Source: Luzula sylvatica (lineage: Eukaryota > Streptophyta > Magnoliopsida > Poales > Juncaceae). From it: DNA of 64,000 nucleotides. Location: positions 44,477,552 through 44,541,551 of the forward strand of contig OX326956.1 of NCBI GenBank assembly GCA_946800325.1. Reading direction: 5' to 3'. Position numbers and translations under genes: made by a program. The stretch's first letter is position 1. Every line of letters begins with the position of its first letter. The notes below the pieces were generated by a model. It was not told the origin of the DNA. It saw only the letters and a list, made by a program, of their open reading frames with translations, and searched no databases. Of this stretch, positions 46,062 through 56,866 are shown in pieces.

Positions 46062-46275
46062 CGAAAACAGTATTGAGCGGGTTCATGTCCTTCTGGTTCT
46101 TGGCAGCCTCTCCAATAAGCCGCTTATCAGAGGTGAACGCAACAAAGGAGGGCGTTGTCTTGTTATCGTAGTGGTTCGCGATGATCACCACCCGATCAAG
46201 ATGCCATACACCGACTGATGAGTTCGACAAGCCCAGATAAATTCCGATGGCTGGGTTCGGTTTCCTTTCTGCCAT
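46062..46275 (-). CDS. Exon 1: HSP70 N-terminus
   Basis: The ATG at 46275 opens 71 codons plus one base, clearly the N-terminus of a cytosolic HSP70 ([45 protein letters not shown]). The exon ends TTTTCG before GTCAGT. Cytosolic plant HSP70 genes are known to carry their intron in the Asp codon after NTVF, and this exon stops after the first base of that codon. The phosphate-1 loop is altered: the usual DLGTT reads YLGLS, so the Mg/nucleotide-coordinating Asp is Tyr13 and the loop Thr is Leu16. The start is the only ATG that gives the standard N-terminus. The next exon is 36.6 kb away. Confidence 0.85.
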
Positions 46276-46451
46276 GGATTCCGATGCTCCAATTACAAGA
46301 AGAACGGGGAGAGAACTAGGAGAAAACGTTTGTCAATAGATGGCTTGATAGATTTTGACTTGGCAATTGTAAATAGTTAATGGTAGGGATTAACGAACTA
46401 GTTTGTATTCCATTGACTCCAACATCGAGGAACCCAAAGAAAAAAAAAAAG

Positions 46452-47310
46452 GAAATTTTCAAAAAAACCCTCATCTTTTATGGATATTCTAAAAAATCTC
46501 CTATCTTTTTTGAAACTCTAAAAAATCCCCTCCACCAAATTTTTATTTCATTCTCCATATGAAGTTAAAATTAATCATGGATAGTGTTAAATTTTTTTTA
46601 TGACCAAAATAACCTTATTTTTACGTATGTAGTAATTAAAAGAATATTTTGTTATTTGCATTAATTTTTAAAAAGTCCTAATTTTTTTAGCTTATAATAA
46701 TTTAAAAATAATAATTATCATATGTTATATTTATATAATTTTAATATTTCATATATTATATATGTTTGATTTTAATACTTTTTCCAGAAAAACTAACATC
46801 AAATAATAATAATATAAACAACCATATTAAAATAACACCTTGCAAATATTCAAAAATTAAAATATCATGAAACTATTAAAAAAAAATACATAAAAGAAAA
46901 ATGAAAATAAGAAATAGATGTTTAATGAAATATTTTTCTATCAATATATTTTCAAGGTATTTATTTTATTATTATCTAATGTTAGTTTCTCATGAATAAT
47001 AAATGAAATATTAAAATTATACAAACACAATATTTAATAATTTTATTTGTGTGAAATCACTACATGTTAAAAATTATTTATGAATTTTGTTAAAACTAAA
47101 AAAAATAATGAAAAAATAACAAAAATATACATATGAAAATACAAGGATATTTTGGTCAAAAAAATATTATAACACCATCCATGGTTAGTTTTAACCCTTA
47201 TAGGGGGTATTTGAAAATAAAAGTTTGGTGGAGGGGATTTTTTGGAGTTTCCAAAAAAATAAATGATTTTAGAATATCCAAAAAGGATAGGGGTTTTTTT
47301 TGAAAATTTC
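46452..47310. mobile_element. Inverted-repeat element upstream of the HSP70-kinase start
   Basis: The left arm (46452-46615, outer bases GAAATTTTCAAAAAAACCC, inner block AAATCCCCTCCACCAAA) returns as reverse complement at about 47145-47310. The arms are about 165 bp; the centre is AT-rich. The flanks are A-runs, so a duplication cannot be read. Long arms suggest a Mutator-like or foldback element. It starts 177 bp upstream of the ATG at 46275, so it lies in or next to the promoter. Confidence 0.8.
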
Positions 47311-49196
47311 ACAAAAAAAAAAATTATTTTGCCACGTAAGAATGGATATGTTTTTTTTTAAATTGCAAACCAAGTTCTTTGGTCGGGGAAGTGTTTTCTA
47401 TTCGTGACTTTTGCACGTTAATTTGATAAAATTTTCATTAAACCATTTTCGTCCTACCTTGTGGCAAAAAAAAGTAAATAATACTTTTTTATTATTTTCA
47501 ATAATTGTTTTTATTTTAAAATAGCAAAAAAGAATTTGTTTTTGCATTTGTATCCGCGACGAAAGTACAGGTACCAGCACTTGTTCATAAATTTTTCAGT
47601 AAGATTTTGAAGATTTATACGTAAATATGTCATTTTTTACTAATATGTCAAAATCAAATTATATTTGTTTTTTAAATTGTTTATTGTGTGTTGAATGTGT
47701 GTGAAACTGGATAGTTTTATTTTGAATTTCCAATTTATTTATACTTTATATTAGTTATGAATTTATATAAAAAATAAGCATTACAAGATTGATTGTGATG
47801 TTTAAAATTTGAAAAAAAGATTATGCATTATTTATCTGTTCATGTAGTTTTTCAGGTTTGAAAATGTGCCTGGTTAATAAGAAAAGAATAGATAAAAAAT
47901 ATTTGAATACTTATCTTAAATTTCTATGGATTTTTCCATTTTTATGTCTTGTTTTGTCAAAAATTGCACTGTTTTCGATATATTTTTAAAATCACCAAAA
48001 AATATCATGTTTAATATTGGTCGTGTCTAGTTTGTTAAGGATCATATCTCACTCAATTTAATTTTTTATTTGGTTTTTTGATGATTTTTAAAAACACAGA
48101 TCTAATATTTGTTAAACAGTGTAAACAGATCATATACATATGTTTAACACATGTTAAAAGATCAATTAATCGAGTCTGATAACTCATATTTCAAATTTGT
48201 AAATTTAGATTTAATTAATTATGAATTATGGTGAACAAAACCAATAAAAATATTAAATATGTTAATGATTTGTGAAACGACGAACATTTAATTCTTTCTC
48301 ATCTTATATAAGATGATCCAAATAAACAATTGATGGTTCACTACTGACATTTATTGCGCATGTCAACACATCAAGCATTGATTGTAAGGGACGTGAATAT
48401 CATCACTCCAAACAGAATTGAAAATAGGTGTACATTTCATGAACATGCCGAACCTATATATAAGGAATTTGAGGCATAGACTTGGATTTATTGCATAATA
48501 TAAAATATAAACATAAAAAAATGATAAATCAAGTGTTTGATTAGAAAAACACATTACTTATAAATTTTATATTTCATTGATTGTAAGAAGTTGTTTTATC
48601 GTTCGATTAACGATTTTAACGGTTTGCGTCCTTTTTTGTTCTTTTTGAAAAAATATATATTTTAATTGATGATCTAGTGCACATATGAAATAAATAACAC
48701 TGCTAAATAATTTTGAGGTTTTGCAAATTAATGAGAAAAATATCGTTTTGAACCGAAAAATGAGATTGGTTTTTCAACAGTCTTTAAAATTTCGGGATCC
48801 ACCATGTACATGAACCCTACAACATATGTCTTGAACCCTACAACTCCGAATTCACTGTAAATTACCATTATTTCATATATGAAATTTCAAAGGTCGGCAA
48901 TAGTCGTCCTAATTCAAAAAAAAAAACATATGTCTTGAACCCTACAATTCCGATTATCTTTTGACCATGATTAACAACACAAAATTTACCTTCAGTTCTT
49001 TCATTATGTTACTCGACGAAACACACATTTGTTTCGTTGTTATTGTTGAAACAATTAAATTTGCAAAATAAGTGTTAATTCAGACTTCTTTTTTTATGCT
49101 ATACATCAAAAGAAATGTGATAAAATCAAGAATTTAGATCTTTTCTTGGACTTTTTCACACATTTGTTATTATTGATAAAAGGAATAGTATAATAT
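47311..49196. other. AT-rich intergenic sequence
   Basis: No gene recognised. Near 48820-48950 the string TATGTCTTGAACCCTACAA occurs twice, a short local duplication. Confidence 0.6.
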
Positions 49197-49441
49197 TGTT
49201 GAAAAATAAAATAACAAAAACACAAGAAATTCAGTGAGATGAATTTTTACTCCAATAATTCTGAAAATTACAATAACCTTCACCCTCTTTGTATACTAGA
49301 GGTGAGTGCAAAAAATAAGGAACCGTTACAATACCAAAATAAATACAATGGAAGATATAATGCAATCCCTAAAAATACTCCTTTAATATTAAATTTTCAG
49401 TTACAATTTGGGCATCCATATAATTACGATTATTTATAACA
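49197..49441 (-). repeat. 3' LTR of element H
   Basis: This is the 245-bp copy next to the polypurine tract. It is about 95% alike to 56617-56861. Confidence 0.93.
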
Positions 49442-49615
49442 CTCCCCCTTGGATGTCCATATTCATACACATAAAAGTTGGCTCATTAAAAACCTAGTCA
49501 GAAAAAACCCAATGGGATAAAAAAATGATGACTAGGGAAAAAGAGTGCAACGCGTATTATTTCTCCCCCTCATTTGTATCAATATCTCTAAAATGACGGA
49601 GTCCAATCTTATGTC

Positions 49616-51909
49616 TTAATTGTTTGAAATTTTTGGTCGGCAATGATTTGGTAAAAAAATCTGCAAGATTGTTACTTGAGCAAATTTGCTAGATATCAAT
49701 TTCGCCGCTCTTGTGAAGCTCATGTGAGGAAAAAAGTTTTGGAGAAATATGTTTTGTTCTATCTCCTTTAATATATCATCCCTTAATTCGGGCGATGCAT
49801 GCAGCATTATCTTCGTAGATCATTGTTGGACTCCCTTTGATTGTTTTAATACCACATGACTCTTGAATGTGTTGAATCATTGACCTCCGCCATACGCACT
49901 CTCTACTTGCCTCGTGAAGTGCTATTATTTCAGAGTGGTTTGATGATTTGGCTACCAAGGTTTGCTTGGTTGATCATCAAGATATGGCAGTGTCACCATA
50001 TGTAAATAAGTATCCAGTTTGAGACCGAGCTTTATGTGGATCTGACATATATCCAACATCTGCATATCCGACTAATTTAGATTCTGAGGTCTTTAGACAA
50101 AATAATCCAATATCAGTTGTTCCTCGGAGATAACGAAGTATGTGTTTAATACCATTCCAATGCCTTCGTGTTGGTGCTGAACTATATCTTGCCAGCAGAT
50201 TCACAGAGAATGATATGTCAGGCCTGGTATAATTAGCTAGGTACATTAATGCACCAATTGCACTTAAATATGGTATTTCTGGACCAAGAATTTCTTCATT
50301 ATCTTCCTTTGGACGGAAACAATCTTTCTTAGCGTCAAGAGACCGAACTTCCATTGGTAAGCTTAATGGGTGTGATTTGTCCATATTAAATCGTTTTAGA
50401 ACTTTTTCTACGAAAGTAGATTTATGGATAAATATCCCATTTTTCAAATGTTCGATTTGCAATCCGAGACAAAATTTTGTCTTTCCAAGATCTCTCATTT
50501 CAAAGTCACTTTTCAAGTATGCAGCAGTACTTTGAAGTTCTTCAGGAGTTCCGATGATATTTAGATCATCAACATATAACATATAGTGCAATAATTACAA
50601 ATCCATAATTTGATTTTCTAATAAAAACACATGGACAAATTGGGTTGTTATGATATCCTTATTTTGTAAAGTAATCATTTAGACGGTTATACCACATTCT
50701 TCCGGATTGTTTCAACCCATACAAAGATCTTTTTAATTTAATGGAATACATTCCACGAGATTTTGTATCACATGTTGCAGGCAGTTTTAATCCTTCTGGG
50801 ACTTTCATGTAAATATCACTATCAAGTGATCCGTAAGCTGTTACAACATCCATGAGATGCATATCCAGTCCTTCTGAGACTGTCAAACTAATTAAAAATC
50901 TAAACGTAATCGCATCTAAAACAGGGGAATAAGTTTCGTTACAATCAATTCCTGGTTTTTGTGTGAATCCTTGTGCAACAAGTCTTGCTTTATATCTTAC
51001 AATTTCATTTTTTTTCATTACGTTTTCTCGCAAACACCCATTTGTATCCTACGGGTTGTATATCATTAGGTGTTCAGACTACAGGTCCAAAAACTTCACG
51101 TTCCTCAAGAGAATGTAATTCTGCTTGAATTGCATCTCTCCATTTTGGCCAGTCTTTTCTACGTCGATATTCTTCAATTATTTTTTGTTCTTGATCCTCG
51201 TTTTCATTCATTATATCAATCGCGATTGCATATACAAAGTATTTGTCAATAATAGTTTTATTTTGGTTCCATATATTTCTAGTAGAGACATAGTTTATTG
51301 AGATCTCATTATTATCAATATTTTCAATATTATCAGGTACCTGAACATCTACCGGGGTTGTTTTCTCATTCATGTCTCCTACTATGTTATCATCAATATT
51401 AATTTCAGAAGAATTTATTTCATCCGAAGTATTAATAACTTCAGTTATGCCAACTTTCCTATCATGTTCTTTTTTCTTCCTTGGATTTTTATCTTTGGAA
51501 CCGATTGGTCGACCACGCTTCTGGCGTATATCACTTTTAGCATTATTCAAGAATATTTCAATACGAGCAGAAACATTTTCTGCTGGAATATACGATTTAG
51601 TTACTCTTTTTGTATCAACAAATGCATCTGGTAATTGATTTGCAATTTGTTGGAAATGAATAATTTTCTGGACTTCAAGTTCATATTGATTTGTTCGAGG
51701 ATCAAATGATACAATGTTGATGCATTCCATGTAATTTCTTGCTTTTCCAGCATTCGCTTATCTCCCCCTAACGCCGGGAACATACTTTCATCAAACTTAC
51801 AATCATCAAATCTCGCTGTAAATTGATCTCCAGTTAATGGTTCAAGATATTTAATAATTGATGGAGATTCGAAGACAATATAAATTTTCAATCTTCTTTG
51901 GGGTCCCAT
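49616..51909 (-). pseudogene. Element H integrase C-terminus, reverse transcriptase and RNase H
   Basis: Read on minus: 51909-51601 and 51730-51074 are the integrase C-terminal and linker region (basic RQKRGRPIGSKDKNPRKKK). 51033-50659 begins reverse transcriptase (YKARLVAQGFTQKPGIDCNE, MDVVTAYGSLDSDIYMKVPE, YGLKQSGRMWYNRL). 50591-49977 holds the active site MLYVDDLNIIG and ends in the RNase H start. 49958-49616 holds AKSSNHSEIIALHEASRECV and YEDNAACIARIKG. Frame changes near 51070, 50640, 49977 and 49800 break the protein. Confidence 0.9.
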
Positions 51910-51992
51910 CTTTGTGCGTTGCGGTGGAGCTACCGAAACATATACAACACACCCAAAAATTCTTAGATGTGATATATTTGGCTGCTGGCATG

Positions 51993-53126
51993 TTATGAGT
52001 TATAGGGGAGAATACTTGTGATAAGCAGTCGTCTTGATCTAATTAGTGTTGCATCATGTAATATTGCATGGCCCCATACAGATGATGATAACTTTGATTT
52101 CATAATTAGGGGCCTTGTGATTAATTGTAATCGTTTAATAAGAAATTCTGCTATACCATTTTGCGTGTGTACGTGGGCTACTGGATGCTCAACTTTAATC
52201 CCAATTGACATACAATAGTCACTAAATGTTTGGGCTACGGATTGTCTTAATTGTATAATCCGAGAATTGTGCTCTTAATCTAGTTATTTGAGCAAGTAAT
52301 CTCGCAAATGCAACATTTCGAGATGATAATAAACATACATGTGACCATCTAGTAGATGCATCTATTAATACCATAAAGTATCTAAACGGCCCACATGATG
52401 GTGTAATAGGCCCACATATATTACCTTGGATACGCTCAAGGAAATTGGGTGATTCATTCCCAACCCTAGTTTGTGATGGTCTAATGATTAATTTTCCTTT
52501 ATAACATGCAGCACATGATATTTCGTTTGGTAATAGAATCTTCTGGTTCTTTAATTGATGCTCATTTGAATTTTCTAACAATTCTTCGCATCATTATTGC
52601 TCCTGGATGACCTAAACGTTCATGCCGAACCATAAAATTATTTTGTGAATTATTAAATTCATTTTTCATTATAGCATGGTGTGCCTCAATTGTATTAATA
52701 CGCGTATAATATAAACCTATTGATAAAGCAGGCAATTCTTCTAACATGCACTTACTCCCACAAACATTATTTGTTATTTGAAGATATTCAATATTACCTT
52801 TATTCATTGTTTCAATGTGGTATCCATTTCGGTGGATATCCTTAAAACTTAACAAATTTCTTTTTGATTTTGTGGATTATAAAGCATCGTTTATTATGAA
52901 TTTAGTTCTTTTAGGGAGTAAAATAATGGCTCTTCCGCAGCCCTCAATTAAGTTTGAGGTGCCTGATATTATATTAACATTCGCTTTCATCCTTATCAAA
53001 TTAGAAAAATATTTTATGTCCTTAAGTATAGTATGTGTTGTTGCATGTCCGCTAGGCACATATTGTCGTCATCCATTTTCGTCAAATTTGAGAGAAATGA
53101 GATCTCCAAGTATCTTCATTTATTAA
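51993..53126 (-). pseudogene. Element H protease and integrase core, broken
   Basis: Read on minus: 53059-52877 is protease-like (TILKDIKYFSNLIRMKANVN, then GCGRAIILLPKRTKFII). 52855-52562 contains the GAG-pre-integrase (MVRHERLGHPGAIMMRRIV). 52581-52222 has a zinc-binding-like CAACYKGK and the integrase core (IQGNICGPI, VLIDASTRWSHVCLLS). 52211-51993 has HTQNGIAEFLIKRLQLI with the catalytic-region Glu. Each block is in a different frame from its neighbour. Confidence 0.85.
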
Positions 53127-53282
53127 ACAAAACAAAAACAAATACAAATACAAAATAAGATAATGATAATATCAAATGGCATGCTAAAGAAAGTACTTTA
53201 AAATAAACCAAACAAACAAAAAAAACATACTAGAAAATAAAGATACAATGAAGCACTACTGATAAACAACAACAACAAAAAT

Positions 53283-54171
53283 TTATTCTTGGGCCTCCAT
53301 GCCAAGAAGGGAAGACTCATTATCACCATTTGGTGGGTTAAGATAGTCTTCCACGTCTAAACGTGTGTTTACCAACGGCATATTCAACGGGTCTTCATTA
53401 TCTTGATAGACCAAATTAACCTCCTTGATATTTTCTTTTCCCTTCAGGAAGGCTTGATAAATCTCAACGAGATGCTTTGGCGTACGACAAGTACGTGACA
53501 AATTCCCTTTCATGCCGCAGGATCTCCAGAATTCTTGACATTTTGCGGTTTCTTGCTTTCTTGTGTGGGTTTCTTAATTTAACCAACACGGCTCCAAGAA
53601 TTATTTTGACCTTGACGTCGACCTATATCACGTCCGCGTCCACGGCCAGGGACGCGGACGCGATTACGACCATGAAAGGCAGCAGCATTCGCTTCTGGGA
53701 ATAGGCTGGAACCTGTCGGATGTGACTCATGGCTTTTAAGCAACAATTTGTTATTTTGTTCAGCTACAAGGAGACATTGAACTAAATCATAGTATTTTTT
53801 GAACACTTTTTAAACATTGTGGAATTATAGTCACACACCGACTTAAAATCTTGTAACCTTAGGTGCACCCACTCGTCACGTGCCCTTGGGAGTATTACCG
53901 TCTTCTGGTGGTCATACCTATCCTTGAGGTTTTCCCACAAAACTTGAGGATCCTTGATAGTCAGGTATTCACTCTTTAATGTTTCGTGGAGATGGTGGCG
54001 AAGAAAAATGATCGCCTTCGCCCGTTCTTGGGTTGATGCCTTGTTTCCCGCTTTTATTGAGTCTCCGAGACCTTTAACATCAGGGTGAATCTCGGCGTCA
54101 AGGATCCATGACAGATAATTCTTGTCTGATATGTCAAGGGCAATAAACTCGAGATTCGTTAAGTTTGACAT
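53283..54171 (-). pseudogene. Element H gag, frameshifted
   Basis: On the minus strand the ATG at 54171 opens MSNLTNLEFIALDISDKNYL, then the UBN2-type gag domain (IIFLRHHLHETLKSEYLTIK, YDHQKTVILPRARDEWVHLR). A deletion and frame change near 53790 follow. 53806-53579 contains LLVAEQNNKLLLKSHE and an Arg/Gly-rich segment (RVRVPGRGRGRDIGRRQGQN). 53513-53283 gives the end (MKGNLSRTCRTPKHLVEIYQ). The zinc knuckle is not clearly preserved. Confidence 0.85.
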
Positions 54172-54974
54172 GTCAAAACTATATCAAAGAGATAAATTAA
54201 ATTAGACCCTTGCAATTTTTATTTTTATTTTTGATATTGAAACTTCAGGTTTTAATACAAATAAATTTCAAATTTTATGTGCATTCCGGGACCATAATAT
54301 CATCAGTGGTTCTTCAAGAACATATCAATTTCTATAAATATCAAATTAAATATGCATTGTAATATAAAGCACCACAATAAAAGAATTATTCAATATACGA
54401 AATAACAAATCATAAACACACACACATAAGTCAATCTACAGGATTGTTTGATGTACGAAAATTTTATACATATAACTTATATAACTTCTGGTTATATAAA
54501 ACGCAACATAAGTTATGTAACTTCGGGTTACATAACTCCATATAAATCAAGTCGAAAGAACAATTAAAAATTATCAGAGATAGAACAATTATTAAGATAT
54601 AGAATGAAACAAGAGAGAAAAATATTAATACAATTAAATAATAGTCAAACTACTAAACAATAAAACAAGAGAGAATTCAATTTCGAGAATGGACAATTAT
54701 CTGAAACTAGTGAACATGAATTAAACTAGTGAACATGAATTATACAATCTACAAACAGTAATGATGCGAAGACAGTGGTATTGAATATTGAACATTGAAC
54801 AAACAGTAATTCTTATGTATTGTGAAACTAGTTGAATATTGAAGAGAAAATGGTATTGAACAGTAATTATACAATCTACAAATAGAGATTTAAACAGTAC
54901 ATATGATTTAAATAACCACATGGAACAACTACAGGGAACAAGTACAATATATATATGATTTAAGTAATAGTGTA
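54172..54974 (-). other. Leader of element H, inner part
   Basis: Noncoding leader between gag and the solo LTR insertion, with imperfect internal repeats (TTATATAACTT, TAGTGAACATGAATTA, ATTGAACAGTAATT). No gene is present. Confidence 0.55.
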
Positions 54975-56326
54975 TGACGAACGGGTTTTCAATCACTTTT
55001 AATTTGAGATATCGTTGTATGTGAAAACCAATTCAATCAACAAGTTTGGAAATATAGAAGTTCGTTCCACGAGGAGTATATGCGTCGAAGAATGAATCAA
55101 AACGAGCCAGAAAAAGGCAGAAACTTTTCCAACAAAAGGCAGAAACTTTCGTTACGACGGAAAGTCCCATAAATCAGATTTAGTATTTGTTTTGTGGTTT
55201 TGAATTGAGACTTGATCAGAGATTGCTTAACATCTTAATTAAGGACTAAAATGCAAGTAAAAAGAGAGCAACAAAAGAACAAAAAGAGAGCCAAAAGATT
55301 GAATGCAAAAGAACAAAGAATTGAGCAAGAACTAAATTCAAACAAGAGTTTCATTACACAACTTCGAAACAATCATTCAACATACAAGAAATTCAACAAA
55401 TATAAAGAATACACCTAGATTGAGTGTCAAGATGAGCTCCTTTCCTCGTCTAGTGTGATCGCTCGATGCTCGTACTGCTAGAGAGCTAGGACGGTACGAG
55501 CGCTTCTCGTTCGAAGAAAAGTCGACTCTCCCGGATGAAGAAGGCTCCAAGTCCGTTCGAGAACACGAACACAAATCAACCGAAGAAGGAGAGGTTTACC
55601 AAATGAAGGGAGCTTCGAGTTCGGTAATGGAGGAAGCTCCACTCTCAATCCCGATGAAGTCCGGATGAAGAAAGCTTCGATTCCGGTTGTGACGATGTTT
55701 CCTTTGACTTGCTTCGATTGGATCGATTCACCGGATGAAGAAAGCTTCGACTCCGGCAAACAATCACTCGAGAATTCGAGTAATTCTTGAATGGTTCTTG
55801 ACGTTCTTGAAAGTTCTTGGAAGTGCTTAGAGAGAGAGAGAGAGAGAAGAAAGGGGAGGGAAGAAGAAGCAAATCCTGCCCAAGGGCCTTGGGGTCTTAT
55901 TTATAGTGTCCTTGAAGCTCTCCCATTGGCCAAGAGTTGGATGAGAGGATTGAGGGTAGTTTGGGGATTATAGGTGAGGTAGGTGGGCTGGATAGTGGGC
56001 TGGATAGTGGCTATGGTGTGAGTGATTTTCGTGTAGAGTTTGGTATAGACTCTTATGTTGAAGATTATTTGCCTCCTCCCTCATATGTGCACCGAAATGA
56101 TCGGTATGATATACCGATTTCATCTGCTCGAGGAGAGGAAGACAACTACACTCTTGAAATGCCAAAAATTTTCCCCCAAAAACCTGAAATTATCAACAAA
56201 ACACACTTAGTGAAGAATTATTCTTGTAGTCTCAAATATGAACAATTTTATACACAAAGTTGAGATTTGAAAGGGCTAAAATTCCTAAATTAGATATCAA
56301 AAAGGTGCTTTATTTTTCTCTTATCA
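54975..56326 (+). mobile_element. Copy I2 of the I-type LTR, in the H leader
   Basis: The sequence is collinear with solo LTR I1 (33970-35577): the start TGACGAACGGG, the block AGTTCGTTCCACGAGGAGTA, a CT-rich promoter-like centre, and the end GATATCAAAAAGGTGC to CTTATCA. It carries one palindrome-like TTTCGTTACGACGGAA instead of the array in I1. I could not read a clean 5-bp duplication. Confidence 0.7.
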
Positions 56327-56616
56327 TATGATAATAAGGAGAAGTACATGAAACAAGTACATGGGAATAATAAATTAAAAATGAATGAACAATGATAACA
56401 GGTATATTCAACAAGTATAGGCGAATGGAACAACTATTATGAACAAGTATATACATGATTCAACTACAAACAATATCAGCATGAACAATGATAATAAAGT
56501 GGTGGGTACTGTAATCATGGATTGCAAAGCGCATAGAAAAAAATCATCTAATAAACTAGTAGAGAGAATAATAATACCTTCAGCGAAATTTCGAGAGTTT
56601 CGTCGTGCTGATAACG

Positions 56617-56861
56617 TGTTGAAAAATAAAGTAACAAGAACACAAGAAATTGAGAGAGATGAATTTTTACTCCAATAATTCTGAAAATTACAATAACCTC
56701 CACCCTCTTTATATACTTGAGGTGAGTGCAAGAAATAAGGAACCGTTACAATACCAAAATAAATATAATGGAAGATATAATGCAATCCCTAAAATTACTC
56801 CTTTAATATTCAATTTTCAGTTACAATTTGGGCATCCATATAATTACAATTATTTATAACA
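56617..56861 (-). repeat. 5' LTR of element H with adjoining primer site
   Basis: This 245-bp LTR is followed on the minus strand by CGTTATCAGCACGA (56616-56603), a primer-binding-site sequence seen in several plant copia elements. It fixes the minus orientation of H. Confidence 0.9.
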
Positions 56862-56866
56862 AATAT

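Larger units (their letters stand above)
1318..46275 (-). pseudogene. HSP70 NBD / coiled-coil / protein kinase chimeric gene, broken by a MITE
   Basis: Seven minus-strand exons splice in frame: 46275-46062, 9436-8415, 7847-7731, 6944-6861, 6715-6557, 6401-6093, and 2263 to 1318 (the last carries a MITE). Every junction has GT and AG; intron 1 is phase 1 and all others are phase 0. Without the MITE and one copy of its duplication the product would be about 865 residues: HSP70 nucleotide-binding domain (1-412), coiled coil (about 413-575), kinase (about 590-850). As it stands, translation ends inside the MITE at 1778 after about 796 residues. The HSP70 substrate-binding domain is absent. The kinase resembles PUB-type kinases but lacks the U-box, stopping with TGA at 1318-1320. 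All exons are otherwise open, which suggests recent constraint. Expression and one-gene status are inferred from splice phases, not proven. Confidence 0.8.
49197..56861 (-). mobile_element. Element H: copia retrotransposon
   Basis: This 7,665-bp element on the minus strand has LTRs of 245 bp at both ends (TGTTATAAATAAT...TTTTTCAACA on minus; about 12 differences by eye, about 95% alike) and a perfect duplication AATAT (49192-49196, 56862-56866). A polypurine tract (AAGGGGGAG on minus, 49443-49451) adjoins the left LTR; the primer-site region (CGTTATCAGCACGA on minus) adjoins the right one. The coding region is split by many frameshifts, and the leader contains solo LTR I2. Confidence 0.95.
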
